From NCBI RefSeq assembly GCF_001612765.1, contig NZ_BDBB01000008.1:166287-230286 (forward strand): a stretch of 64,000 nucleotides of DNA, read 5' to 3'. This document shows, piece after piece, positions 52,797 to 63,802 of the stretch. Under the pieces are notes generated by a model. The model was not told the origin of the DNA and did not search any database. It was given only the letters and a program-made list of their open reading frames with translations. This DNA is from Nocardia arthritidis NBRC 100137 (lineage in GTDB: Bacteria > Actinomycetota > Actinomycetes > Mycobacteriales > Mycobacteriaceae). A program made the position numbers and the translations under genes. How positions within the stretch are numbered: the first letter of the stretch is position 1; the number at the start of each line of letters is the position of its first letter.

Positions 52797-53357
52797 TTAT
52801 TGGCCGGGAGACGGATCGACCACCCAGCTTCCCGCCGAGTCCGGCGAGTCGTTGAAGAAGTATTCGTGGATCGAGGCGAGGATGATCTCTCGTGAGATCA
52901 GTCCGTCGTCGTCGCGATCGAAATGACGGAGAATTTCATCGATCTCGGGCTGCGAATGATTCAGCAGTGAACCGGCCCACAGAGTGAACTCGGTCGCGGT
53001 CAGCTTTCCGTCACGATCGGCGTCCGCGATGTCCAGAGCCGCGTTGATCAGGGGAAGGTAGTCTTCTTCGAACGAGTCGACCGTCTCCAACGAACCCGAC
53101 AGAGACGCTTCTTTGAACTCTTCTTCGCTTACCTTCCCGTCGCTGTTCGCGTCGCAATGAGCGACCAGTCGATCCCACACAGCGAAATTCAACTCCGCGA
53201 CCCGCTGCATCTCGGGGTCATCGGGTTCCCGTCCGAAAGCCTGTCCCATACGTTCCACCGCGAGCGCGAAGTCGCCGCGCTCGATGACACCGTCCCCATT
53301 CACGTCGTAGGCATGGAAGCGCTTGCTGAGTTTGCGGTCGAGAAAATCAGAGATCAT
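52797..53357 (-). CDS. EF-hand calcium-binding protein (calerythrin-like)
   Basis: The product has 186 residues from ATG 53357; an upstream GTG is possible since the AGGA before the ATG is close. Four EF-hand loops are visible: DVNGDGVIERGD (near residue 18), DANSDGKVSEEE (near 70), DADRDGKLTATE (near 107) and DRDDDGLISREI (near 142). Length and spacing match actinobacterial calerythrins, cytosolic calcium buffers or sensors. The neighbouring PKS converges on it; no functional link is implied. Confidence 0.93.
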   Translation of the reverse strand: MISDFLDRKLSKRFHAYDVNGDGVIERGDFALAVERMGQAFGREPDDPEMQRVAELNFAVWDRLVAHCDANSDGKVSEEEFKEASLSGSLETVDSFEEDYLPLINAALDIADADRDGKLTATEFTLWAGSLLNHSQPEIDEILRHFDRDDDGLISREIILASIHEYFFNDSPDSAGSWVVDPSPGQ

Positions 53358-53497
53358 GTTCCTGAACACTCTTTCTCTCTTGACATTACAGCCGAGAAGC
53401 GAACTCGTCCTGACACGACCGAGTGCCGGTCCAGCATATCGAGCGGCTAGGCGTGCTCGGGGAGAAATGCCGGAATCGCCGGTCCGCAGCTGTGGTA

Positions 53498-53602
53498 TCA
53501 ACCATCCGCGGCCCACGTCGCCCGCGCCCCTGTGGCTCGCTCGTAGAAGTCGACGAGGCGTGCGACGTCGCTGGTGATGATGCGGATTGAGACGAAGTCC
53601 AT
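53498..53602 (-). pseudogene. VOC/glyoxalase N-terminal remnant
   Basis: A 34-codon frame (MDFVSIRIITSDVARLVDFYERATGARATW) is the first beta-alpha unit of a VOC protein, then a TGA ends it. The three remaining units are absent. It lies opposite a similarly truncated regulator at 53696, a pairing often seen in actinobacteria (VOC gene divergent from a WYL/YafY-type regulator). Both lost their 3' parts. Confidence 0.6.
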
Positions 53603-53695
53603 GGGAAGCTCATTGGCTGTGCTGGAGGCGTGCTCGTCGCAGGCTAGGAGAAATAGTGGACAGAATCGGTCCTGTATTCGCGTCAGGCTGCCACC

Positions 53696-53785
53696 ATGCC
53701 CCGACCAACCGGCCGCGCGCTGACACTCCTGGAGCTGCAGCAGTCGGGCGGCACCCGGACGGTGGCCGAACTCTCCGACCGGCTT
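53696..53785 (+). pseudogene. WYL/YafY-type regulator N-terminal remnant
   Basis: MPRPTGRALTLLELQQSGGTRTVAELSDRL is the start of the HTH_11 domain of WYL-type regulators. The frame then departs into unrelated residues (RPCGGIGLEAGG). The recognition helix, WYL domain and C-terminus are missing. Divergent to the VOC remnant, 93 bp away. Confidence 0.6.
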
Positions 53786-54007
53786 GTATTCCGGCCTTGC
53801 GGCGGAATCGGGCTGGAAGCCGGAGGTCAGTGCCGGGGCCGAAATCGCGGGTTCGGCGGCTCGTTCGAGGTGCCCGGGTCGAAGGCGATCGTGTTCCGGG
53901 AGCACCGGGCTGATTCCCTGGATCACCGTGTGGTGCAACGTTGGTCTTATGCGAAGAAGCCATCGACGAGGACGGCGGCGGTTGATCGCCCGTCCGGAGA
54001 GCGGGGA

Positions 54008-55444
54008 CTAGGGAAACCATCTGTTGTCGTCGTCGTGGTGCCACCATGGCATCTCGAATGGACCGGAATCGGCGAAGTTCGGCAGATCGGGGCTATCGTG
54101 ACGGTCACCGGCGGCGGAGTGTTTCCATTGATGGGTCTTTCCCTTGGAAATGCCGTCGCTCAGTGAGAACAGTACGGCGAGCGTCAGCACGACCGAGATT
54201 ATCAATACGATGCGCGGGACGCCTTCGATGCCGGGCCAGACGCGATTCATCCCGGCCGCGGTCAGCATGCACGCTCCCATTGCGAGGAAGCTGGGCATGA
54301 TCTTGCCGTGATTGTCGTCGATGAACCCGGATTCCGCCAGCCACCGGCACCTCCTGGCGCTCATCGGATGCGTCTGCCAGCTCTCGGCCAGCCGGGTGGC
54401 GAGTCCGTTCAGGACCCCGGCGACCAGAGCGATCGGACGGTGAGTTCCTCCATCGGTCCAGCGCGGGAGAGACCACCGGTCGGCGCGACGGATCTGCGCC
54501 GGCTCCCCGGTGCCGTGCTCCAGCACCGTCCACGCCGCAGGGTCGGCTCCCCATACACGTGCGTCGTGATCGGCTACTTGTTCCCGAGTGCGTTGCAGCC
54601 CCGCGTAGATCAGATGGCCCGTCACGATCAGCGATCCGAGAAAGACCAACTCGCGCCACGGGTTCACGGCACCGTTCGGCCAGTGCTGAGAGTAGGAGGC
54701 CGTCGCGACCAGACCGGTGGACAACCAGAGATGCACTGCCGCTGCGGGCACGGCGACACCGATGACGAACGTCAGCCACAGGGCGCGCGCACCGTATCCG
54801 ATCAGGACGTCCCGATTGTGGACGTGGGCTAATTCATGCAGCACCACCGCCCGAAAGGTATCGGGCTTGCGCTCCTGCCCGCGCCGTCCAGTCCTGCCCA
54901 ACTCCTCCTTGACCAGACCCGCGCCGAGGCAGATCATCGGTCGGCCCGCGCGGCGAATGGTGACAGCATCCTTGGTGGGGTCGAAGATCGCGACAACGAA
55001 CTTCGGTGGGCGCGAGGCGAGTCCGGCGATCTCGATCAGGCTGTCGACGGTGGCTCGCATCTGGGCGGGCATCGTCCCCAGCACCGTACGTCGAGCCCAC
55101 AGCGGCCCGATCCAGTAGATGACCAACGCTGCGAGCAGCACCCCGGCGGTCCACCAAAGCGCCGGCCGCACCGCCTGGGAAACAGTTTCCGGAAGGCAAT
55201 GCGAATAGCGGCCGAATTCGATGGAAAGTCGCAGTACAGTCACGTCGCCAAGGTCGGCCGGATCGAATCCGGCCGCGTCCAGACAGCGTCGGTATGTGGC
55301 TTCACCCCGTAATGCGAGCAGCATCCGGGTGGACAGGATGAGCGACCATGTCGGGATCACTGCCAGCAGCAGCACGCAACGGCGCCGGGTGCCCCAGGAG
55401 AGAAAGCCGCGATGCCGTCGAGAGCCGTCGGTGTTGCTGGTCAC
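54008..55444 (-). CDS. M48-family membrane metallopeptidase
   Basis: The product has 478 residues; the start is the GTG at 55444, overlapping the stop of the upstream gene (GTGA). The zinc motif HELAH sits in VVLHELAHVHNRDVL, and the third ligand region reads REQVADHDARVWG. Several membrane spans surround it (LLLAVIPTWSLIL; WWTAGVLLAALVIYWI; LWLTFVIGVAVPAAAVHLWL; VFLGSLIVTGHLIYAG; ISVVLTLAVLFSL), matching the HtpX/Ste24-like layout. The C-terminus is Trp/His/Asp-rich. M48 proteases remove misfolded membrane proteins or process peptides. Coupling to the gene upstream suggests a two-component unit. Confidence 0.88.
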   Translation of the reverse strand: MTSNTDGSRRHRGFLSWGTRRRCVLLLAVIPTWSLILSTRMLLALRGEATYRRCLDAAGFDPADLGDVTVLRLSIEFGRYSHCLPETVSQAVRPALWWTAGVLLAALVIYWIGPLWARRTVLGTMPAQMRATVDSLIEIAGLASRPPKFVVAIFDPTKDAVTIRRAGRPMICLGAGLVKEELGRTGRRGQERKPDTFRAVVLHELAHVHNRDVLIGYGARALWLTFVIGVAVPAAAVHLWLSTGLVATASYSQHWPNGAVNPWRELVFLGSLIVTGHLIYAGLQRTREQVADHDARVWGADPAAWTVLEHGTGEPAQIRRADRWSLPRWTDGGTHRPIALVAGVLNGLATRLAESWQTHPMSARRCRWLAESGFIDDNHGKIMPSFLAMGACMLTAAGMNRVWPGIEGVPRIVLIISVVLTLAVLFSLSDGISKGKTHQWKHSAAGDRHDSPDLPNFADSGPFEMPWWHHDDDNRWFP

Positions 55445-55908
55445 TGTCCGATGTCCGGTTCGATCGCCCGGAGCCGGGCGACGACCTCCTCGGCCAGCTC
55501 CTCGGCTCGGGCGCTGTCGAATCCGCGTGCGACCGCGCCATCGACGATCCGGCTCCGCACGTGCCGCAGCGTCTCCGGATCCACCGGTGGCACCGTCGGC
55601 TCGGGCGCACGCCGCCTGCCGACCATGGCGCGCACACGAGTACCGATCCTGCTCGTGGCCGCATCGACCGCCTTCCCGGTCGCATGGTCGGAAAGCTGTT
55701 CGACCACCATCCAGACCAGCGGCACCACGAACGGCGCGATGTCGGGGAGCCCGAAACGTAGCGGTCCCCGCCATCGCGCAGCGGCGCGACGCAGCGAACG
55801 ACTCACCTGCTCATCGTCCAGGGAATCCAGATTTTCCAGTAGCCACCGCTCTTCCGGAACCTTGCTTCCGACTACGTCCCACACGATTTGACGCACTGTC
55901 GTGACCAT
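55441..55908 (-). CDS. Hypothetical protein translationally coupled to the M48 peptidase
   Basis: The product has 155 residues from ATG 55908 (GTG 55914 is an alternative), preceded by GGTAGGGG. It shows an N-terminal helical region (LLENLDSLDDEQVSRSLRRAAARW), a single hydrophobic patch (IAPFVVPLVWMVVEQL), a basic stretch (VRAMVGRRRAPEP) and a C-terminal helix (RAEELAEEVVARLRAIEPD). I do not recognise the family. Its overlap with the peptidase implies it could regulate or anchor it. Confidence 0.65.
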   Translation of the reverse strand: MVTTVRQIVWDVVGSKVPEERWLLENLDSLDDEQVSRSLRRAAARWRGPLRFGLPDIAPFVVPLVWMVVEQLSDHATGKAVDAATSRIGTRVRAMVGRRRAPEPTVPPVDPETLRHVRSRIVDGAVARGFDSARAEELAEEVVARLRAIEPDIGQ

Positions 55909-56092
55909 GAGCACCCCCTACCCGTCAGGTCTGCCGAAACTGCGATAGTACCGATCGGGCCCCTCAGGGTTCTCGCGTACCGAAGCGGTTCGGACAATTT
56001 CAGGTGTGGTCGGGGGTCGCTCACCCGCGGCACGTCCGTCGATCTCTGTAGCGAAGTCGTCGAAGTCGGGGCCTGCCCCTCGCCGCCGGATT

Positions 56093-58411
<2,319 letters not shown>

Positions 58412-59164
58412 ATGGCCGAATTCATTGGCAGAAGCGCGCTCGTCACCGGTGGTGCGCGCGGTATCGGCGCCGCCATCGTGGCCGCCTTGGCGAAAGAGCA
58501 CATCTCGGTCGTCATCGGCGATCTGCTCGAAGGGGAGGGCTCCGCGTTGGCCGAATCGCTCGGCTCGGGCGCGATCTTCCGCCGACTCGACGTGACCGAC
58601 GAGGTGGGCTGGCGTGCGGTCCTGGATGACGCCGAGGCAGAGTTCGGTCCGCTGGCGGTGTTGATCAACAATGCGGGAATCGTCGATTTCGGTGATGTGG
58701 AGTCCGAATCTCCCGCGATGTTCCGGCATGTGGTCGATGTCAACCTCTACGGCGCCTGGCTGGGCATGCATCTGGCCGCGCCCCGGTTGCGGGCTGCGGG
58801 CGGCGGGGTCATCGTCAACATCTCCTCCACTGCCGGGCTGATCGGATACGCGGGTATCGGTGGCTATGTCGCGAGCAAATGGGGTTTGCGAGGTCTGACC
58901 AAGGCCGCCGCCCTGGAACTGGGACGCGCGAACGTTCGTGTGTGTTCTATTCATCCCGGCCCGATCCGCACCCCGATGACCGAGGCGATGGACGAATCCG
59001 TCACCGCGAGTCAGCCGCTGGCCCGCTTCGGTCAGCCGGAGGAGGTTGCTGCGATGGTGCGGTTCCTGGTCACCGAGGCCACCTACTCGACCGGCTCGGA
59101 GTTCGTGCTCGACGGTGGCGCTACTGCCGGTCAGGTGTTGGGCCTGCCGGACGAATCTCGATGA
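58412..59164 (+). CDS. SDR of the hydroxysteroid dehydrogenase / FabG3 type
   Basis: The product has 250 residues, ATG at 58412 with AAGGGA upstream. Cofactor loop TGGARGIGAAIVAAL, NNAGI, Ser in NISSTAGLIG, YVASKWG with Tyr and Lys, and SIHPGPIRTPM are all canonical. Overall it is closest in feel to mycobacterial Rv2002/FabG3, which reduces 20-beta or 3-alpha keto steroids. The stop is 10 bp before the nitroreductase start, so it is the first gene of a two-gene operon, downstream of a DosR-like site. Confidence 0.9.
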   Translation: MAEFIGRSALVTGGARGIGAAIVAALAKEHISVVIGDLLEGEGSALAESLGSGAIFRRLDVTDEVGWRAVLDDAEAEFGPLAVLINNAGIVDFGDVESESPAMFRHVVDVNLYGAWLGMHLAAPRLRAAGGGVIVNISSTAGLIGYAGIGGYVASKWGLRGLTKAAALELGRANVRVCSIHPGPIRTPMTEAMDESVTASQPLARFGQPEEVAAMVRFLVTEATYSTGSEFVLDGGATAGQVLGLPDESR

Positions 59165-59174
59165 GAGGCCGACG

Positions 59175-60164
59175 ATGCCGAAAACACATCCCGATCACGA
59201 AACGCTTCGATCCGCGTTGGCGCTGGCATCCCGGGCGCCGTCGGTCCACAACACGCAGCCGTGGCTTTGGCGGCTCGGCCACGAGACTGTGCACCTGTTC
59301 GCCGACGAGAGCCGAAGGCTGCCGCACACCGACCCCGATGGACGCGATCTGCTGCTGAGTTGTGGCGCGGCGTTGCATCATCTGCGCGTCGCGGCGCGTG
59401 CGGAGGGGTGGGAGACGGTGATCCATCGGCTGCCGAACCCGGCCACACCCGAGCACCTCGCAGCCGTCGAGTTCCGTCCCACCACATGCACACCCCAGGA
59501 CGTGGAGTTGGCCCGCGCGATCAGCAGGCGCAGCACAGATCGCCGCCGCTTCAGTTCCTGGGAGGTGCCGCCCGCGCATGTCGAGGCCCTCATCGCAGCC
59601 GGGGCGGCGACCGGAGTGCTCGTGCGCGATATCGATGCCGAACCGGCGCGGACGCAGTTGTTGCAAGCGTTCGAACAGGCGGCATGGCAACATGCCCGTG
59701 ACGTCTCCTACGGTGCCGAACTCGCGCAGTGGAGTGGCAGGCACGCGGCAGCGCAAGGGGTGCCCGCGCGCAACGCGGTGCTGACCGACGCCGATCCGAC
59801 GGTGCGGCCGTTCTCGAATCCGGGGTTGCCGCAGGCTGTGGTGCGCGATATCGATGCGGCCGACCGGATGATGCTGCTGAGCACCAGCAGTGACGACCGG
59901 TTGTCCCAGTTGCGTGCCGGTGAGGCCGCGAGTGCGGTGCTGTTGACCGCCACGACCCTCGGATTGGCGACGTGTCCGCTGACCGAGCCGATGGAGTTGG
60001 CCGACACCAGGAAGCGCATTCGCGCCCACGTCTTGGACGACACCGGATATCCGCAGATCATCATTCGGATCGGCTGGGCGATTACGAGCGCCGATCCGGT
60101 CCCGCCCACTCCCCGCCGCGCGCTCGACGAAGTGGTGCAGCCGCTGGATCCGTCGGAGCCGTGA
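59175..60164 (+). CDS. Acg-family nitroreductase-like protein
   Basis: The product has 329 residues; ATG 59175 follows GAGAGG, ten bases after the SDR stop. The Acg signature is clear: LASRAPSVHNTQPWLWRL at the start, LFADESRRLPHTDPDGRDLLLSCGAALHHLR, RRSTDRRRFSSWEVP and a C-terminal LRAGEAASAVLLTATTLGLATCPLTEPMEL. Mycobacterial Acg, Rv3127 and Rv3131 share it and are induced by DosR in hypoxia. Acg binds FMN but uses it as a sink rather than as a nitroreductase. The linkage to a DosR-like motif is consistent. Confidence 0.93.
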   Translation: MPKTHPDHETLRSALALASRAPSVHNTQPWLWRLGHETVHLFADESRRLPHTDPDGRDLLLSCGAALHHLRVAARAEGWETVIHRLPNPATPEHLAAVEFRPTTCTPQDVELARAISRRSTDRRRFSSWEVPPAHVEALIAAGAATGVLVRDIDAEPARTQLLQAFEQAAWQHARDVSYGAELAQWSGRHAAAQGVPARNAVLTDADPTVRPFSNPGLPQAVVRDIDAADRMMLLSTSSDDRLSQLRAGEAASAVLLTATTLGLATCPLTEPMELADTRKRIRAHVLDDTGYPQIIIRIGWAITSADPVPPTPRRALDEVVQPLDPSEP

Positions 60165-60410
60165 CAGAGCGTGCCCGTCAGGGGCGCGTCAGGTGCCGCG
60201 GTGTCCGTCGCAGGCGGTTCGCGGGTGGCGATCCCGGCTGTGGAACGGCAAACCCCGGATGCTCATCTCGGTCGGCGGGAGGCGCAGGTGCTACCGATCG
60301 GCTGGTTATCCGGCCGGTCTCGTAGCGCTCGTTCGGCAGCCGAGTGGCGCCGACTGGGCGGATCGTCGGCATGGACATGAGATGACCGACCTCGGACCGA
60401 GGAGAACACG

Positions 60411-61310
60411 ATGACGGACAACTCGACCCCGGACGACGGTCCGGCCGATCGGCCGATCGTGGTCGCGGTGGACGGTTCGGCCACTTCGTACCATGCGGCG
60501 GCGTGGGCGGCGGCTGACGCCGCGTTGCACCGTTGCCGCCTGCATATCGTCACCTCCGTCGCGGTCCGGCCCGGGTACGACGTCGGCGCGATGCTGACCG
60601 AAGCCGATGTGGAGTGGCTGCGCAAGGACGGGGAACGGGTGCTCACCGAGGCCGCCCGCGTGGCCAGGACGACCGCGACAGGCGAGGCTTTGGCGATCAG
60701 CACCGAGTTGACGGACGAGCCGGTCATCCCCGACCTTTTGGAAAGGTCCCAGCGCGCGCGAACGCTGGTGGTCGGCAGTCGCGGGCTCGGAGCGTTCCGG
60801 CGTGAGTTGCTCGGCTCGGTGAGCACGGCGATGACCCGGCACGCGCACTGTCCGGTCGCGGTCGTGCGCTCGACGTCGGCAACCGACGCTTTCTCCTCGG
60901 GGAAACCGGTCCTGGTGGGGGTGGACGGCACCGACAACAGCGTGCCCGCCATCGAACTCGCCTTCGAGGAGGCCTCGCGCCGTGAAGTCGGTGTGATCGC
61001 GTTGCATGCGTGGAGCGATGCGAGCGGGATCGACCTCATGCCCGGCTGGGACGCGGTGCGGGAGCGAGAGGACGCGTTGCTCGCGGAGAATCTCGCCGGT
61101 TTCGGCGAACGCTACCCGGATGTCCGGGTGCGACGTGTGCTGGTGCGCGACCGGCCGGTGCGCTCCCTGGTCGATTCATCGGACGAAGCCCAACTGCTCG
61201 TGGTGGGTAGTCACGGTCGCGGAGGGTTCACCGGCATGTTGCTCGGTTCCACCAGTGCGGCGCTGCTGCATGCGGTGGATTGCCCGATCATTGTGGTGCG
61301 CCAGACGTGA
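60411..61310 (+). CDS. Universal stress protein, tandem Usp domains
   Basis: The product has 299 residues; ATG 60411 follows GAGGAG. Two Usp domains occupy residues ~10-150 and ~155-298. The second carries the ATP motif G-x-x-G-x-G as VVGSHGRGGFTGMLLGSTSAALL, and the first as VVGSRGLGAFRRELLGSVSTAM. IVVAVDGSATSYHAAAWAA opens the first. Two-domain Usps of this type are abundant in the mycobacterial DosR regulon (for example Rv2005c, Rv2623). No DosR-like site was found in its 246-bp upstream region by eye. Confidence 0.93.
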   Translation: MTDNSTPDDGPADRPIVVAVDGSATSYHAAAWAAADAALHRCRLHIVTSVAVRPGYDVGAMLTEADVEWLRKDGERVLTEAARVARTTATGEALAISTELTDEPVIPDLLERSQRARTLVVGSRGLGAFRRELLGSVSTAMTRHAHCPVAVVRSTSATDAFSSGKPVLVGVDGTDNSVPAIELAFEEASRREVGVIALHAWSDASGIDLMPGWDAVREREDALLAENLAGFGERYPDVRVRRVLVRDRPVRSLVDSSDEAQLLVVGSHGRGGFTGMLLGSTSAALLHAVDCPIIVVRQT

Positions 61311-61406
61311 GACGGGGGCCCGACGGGACACCTGGCGCTCGGAACGGAGTCCTCGGCCGGTCGCCCGTCCGCGCATGGCGCCGACATAGCCACCGGCCGG
61401 CTTGTC

Positions 61407-63713
61407 TCAGCGGCCTTCGTTTCGCGACCGGAGCGCCTGCTCGAGCAGAACTCGCCGCTCGGCCGCGGCAATCGCGCGACGGGCGGCAGGCACGGCGTCC
61501 GGTGTCACCGAGATCGACGTGATGCCCATCCGAACCAGATATTCGGCGAATTCGGGACGCGTCGAAGGCGCCTGCCCGCACAGTGAGGACGTGATGCTCA
61601 GGCGCCGGGCGGTCCCGATGATCTTCCCGATCGCGTCCAGCACTGCGGGGTCGGATTCGTCGAACAGGTCGGCACAGGTAGTGGAGTCGCGGTCGACGCC
61701 GAGCATCAGCTGGGTGAGATCGTTGCTGCCGATCGATACGCCGTCGATGCCGAGGCCCACGTATTCGGGCAGCCAGTGCACCACGGAGGGCACCTCGGCC
61801 ATCACCCAGCGGTGCAGTCCACGCTGGCTGCCCAGCGGGCTGTGGTCGACCAGCTCCAGGCATGCCTCCAGCTCCCACCGGGTGCGCACGAACGGGATCA
61901 TCAAGTGCAGATTCGGTGTTCTCTCGCGTACGGAAGCCAGAGCGGTGAGTTCGAGCGCGAACACCTCGGGTTCGCGGATGTAGCGGTAGCAGCCGCGGTA
62001 TCCGATCATCGGATTGCGTTCGTCCGGTTCGTAGCGTTCTCCGCCGACGAGATCACGAAATTCGTTGCTCCGCAGATCGGTCGCGCGATAGACGACAGGC
62101 CGTGGGGCGAACGCGGTCGCGATTCGATGCAGGGACTGCGACAGACGTTCGACGAAGGTGTCCTGCTCGCCGCGGGCGATCAGATCCCGCGGATGGCGTC
62201 CGTCGAGCGCCTGCGTGATCAGCGTTTCCGCCCGCAGTAATCCGACACCGTCGACGTCGGTGGCCGCGAGACGTTCGGCGACCTCCGGTAGTGCGAGATT
62301 GACGTATATGCGCGTCGCGGTCGACTCCGCGGCGGCGGCCGGCGCCGCAGGCCGGGAAACGGCCTGTACCGGTTCCGAGCGCCCCGCGAGGATCTGGCCT
62401 GTGGAGCCATCGACGGTGACGGTGGCGCCCTCGGTGAGCGTGGTGGTCGCCGTGCGAGTGCCGACCACGCACGGCACACCGAGTTCGCGCGCGACGATGG
62501 CGGCGTGACACGTCATCCCCCCACTGTCGGTGACCAGGGCCGACGCTCGCGAGATGGTGGGCAACCAGTCCGGATTGGTCATGGCCGCGACGAGCACCTC
62601 GCCGACCCGCAGCGCCGAGCCCTCCGACGGTGAGCGCAGGATGCGCACCGCGCCGCTGGCGCGGCCCGGTGCGGCCGCGAGACCCCGCAGCAGTACCTGG
62701 GTCGGGGCGGGCGCGCGCACCGAAGGTTTCGTATCGGTCCGGTCGGCCAGCGTGGTGATGGGCCGGGCCTGTACCAGCCACAACCGCTCGTCGTCGAATG
62801 CCCATTCGACGTCTTGCGGCAGGCCGCCGTGCAGCTGCTGTACCTGCAGGGCCGTCCGGGCTACCGACACCGCCTCGTCCTCGCTGAGCACCTGGGCGGC
62901 TGCCTCTTCGTCGCTGAGCTGGATCCGTTGGTCGCCGTCGGGGCCGGCCACTATGGCGAATCCCTGACGGCCCGCGCGTGCGGCGATCAGTGTGGGGCCC
63001 TTGGCGTCGAGCATGTAGGTGTCCGGCTCGGTGGCTCCGGAGACCACGACCTCCCCTTGGCCGCGCGCTGCCTCGATCACCACGCGATCCCGTCTGCCGG
63101 TCGCCGGATCGGCGGTGAAAGCCACACCCGACCTGCGGGCGGTGACCATGCGCTGCACCACCACCGCGATATCCGGACGTTCGTGCATGTCGCGGCGGGC
63201 GCGGTAGGTGAGCACCCGGGGGGTGAACAGCGAAGCCCAGCAGTCGACGACGGCGTCCATGAGCCGGTCGTCGCCGCGCATATTGGTCCGTGACAGGTTC
63301 ATTCCGGCGAAGGAGGCGGTGGCACTGTCCTCGCCGACGGCGGAGGAGCGCACCGCGACCGGGACCGAATCGCCCAGTCGGTGGTAGGCCGCCAGCACGG
63401 CGTCGTGCACACCTGCCGCCATCGGCGTCTGGTGGACGAGCTTGCGCATCCGGGTGCACAGCTCGTCCAGCCGCGCGGCGTCCGAGCGGGCGCCCTCCGC
63501 CGCCGCCTGCAGCGCCTCGGTATGCAAGGTGTCGAGTTCCGCGCCATGCGGACCGTGGATGATCACCTCCTCGTAGCACGATTTGAGGATCACGTACCCG
63601 GGTGGCACCGGCAGGTGCGCCGCCACCAGCTCACCGAGATTCGCGCCCTTGCCGCCTGCGCGATCTGCGTCCGCCAGCCGCAGGTCACCGAGGTCGGCTA
63701 CGTAGTCACCCAT
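61407..63713 (-). CDS. ppsA: Phosphoenolpyruvate synthase
   Basis: The product has 768 residues from ATG 63713 with GGAGC upstream; a GTG at 63743 is an alternative start. It has the N-terminal ATP-grasp domain (GGKGANLGELV, VRSSAVGEDSATASFAGM), the central phosphohistidine domain (GGMTCHAAIVARELGVPCVVG, His in TCHAA), and the C-terminal PEP/pyruvate TIM barrel (GVGLLRAE, EFAEYLVRMGITSISVTPDA, with SLCGQAPS and SIGSNDLTQLMLGVDRDS). All three are needed to make PEP from pyruvate and ATP. In gluconeogenic or non-growing states this feeds carbon upward. A DosR-like site 74 bases upstream suggests regulation with the SDR operon. Confidence 0.93.
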   Translation of the reverse strand: MGDYVADLGDLRLADADRAGGKGANLGELVAAHLPVPPGYVILKSCYEEVIIHGPHGAELDTLHTEALQAAAEGARSDAARLDELCTRMRKLVHQTPMAAGVHDAVLAAYHRLGDSVPVAVRSSAVGEDSATASFAGMNLSRTNMRGDDRLMDAVVDCWASLFTPRVLTYRARRDMHERPDIAVVVQRMVTARRSGVAFTADPATGRRDRVVIEAARGQGEVVVSGATEPDTYMLDAKGPTLIAARAGRQGFAIVAGPDGDQRIQLSDEEAAAQVLSEDEAVSVARTALQVQQLHGGLPQDVEWAFDDERLWLVQARPITTLADRTDTKPSVRAPAPTQVLLRGLAAAPGRASGAVRILRSPSEGSALRVGEVLVAAMTNPDWLPTISRASALVTDSGGMTCHAAIVARELGVPCVVGTRTATTTLTEGATVTVDGSTGQILAGRSEPVQAVSRPAAPAAAAESTATRIYVNLALPEVAERLAATDVDGVGLLRAETLITQALDGRHPRDLIARGEQDTFVERLSQSLHRIATAFAPRPVVYRATDLRSNEFRDLVGGERYEPDERNPMIGYRGCYRYIREPEVFALELTALASVRERTPNLHLMIPFVRTRWELEACLELVDHSPLGSQRGLHRWVMAEVPSVVHWLPEYVGLGIDGVSIGSNDLTQLMLGVDRDSTTCADLFDESDPAVLDAIGKIIGTARRLSITSSLCGQAPSTRPEFAEYLVRMGITSISVTPDAVPAARRAIAAAERRVLLEQALRSRNEGR

Positions 63714-63787
63714 AACGGCTCCGATCGGTCGTACTTTTGGCACATCGCCTGTGTTGTCAGACTCGCCTACCGTCGTGTGCGTTCACC

Positions 63788-63802
63788 ACGGCCGAAGGTC
63801 CC
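63788..63802 (-). promoter_or_regulatory. DosR-box-like site upstream of ppsA
   Basis: On the minus strand, GGGACCTTCGGCCGT starts 89 and ends 75 bases before the ATG. It contains the same 13-mer GACCTTCGGCCGT as the site before the SDR. GGGAC-CT-NN-GGCC fits the degenerate DosR consensus. Confidence 0.55.

Noticed and set aside
61407..63713. Rifampin phosphotransferase instead of PEP synthase
   Set aside because: The C-terminal PEP/pyruvate TIM-barrel with its cysteine motif is present, which rifampin phosphotransferases lack.
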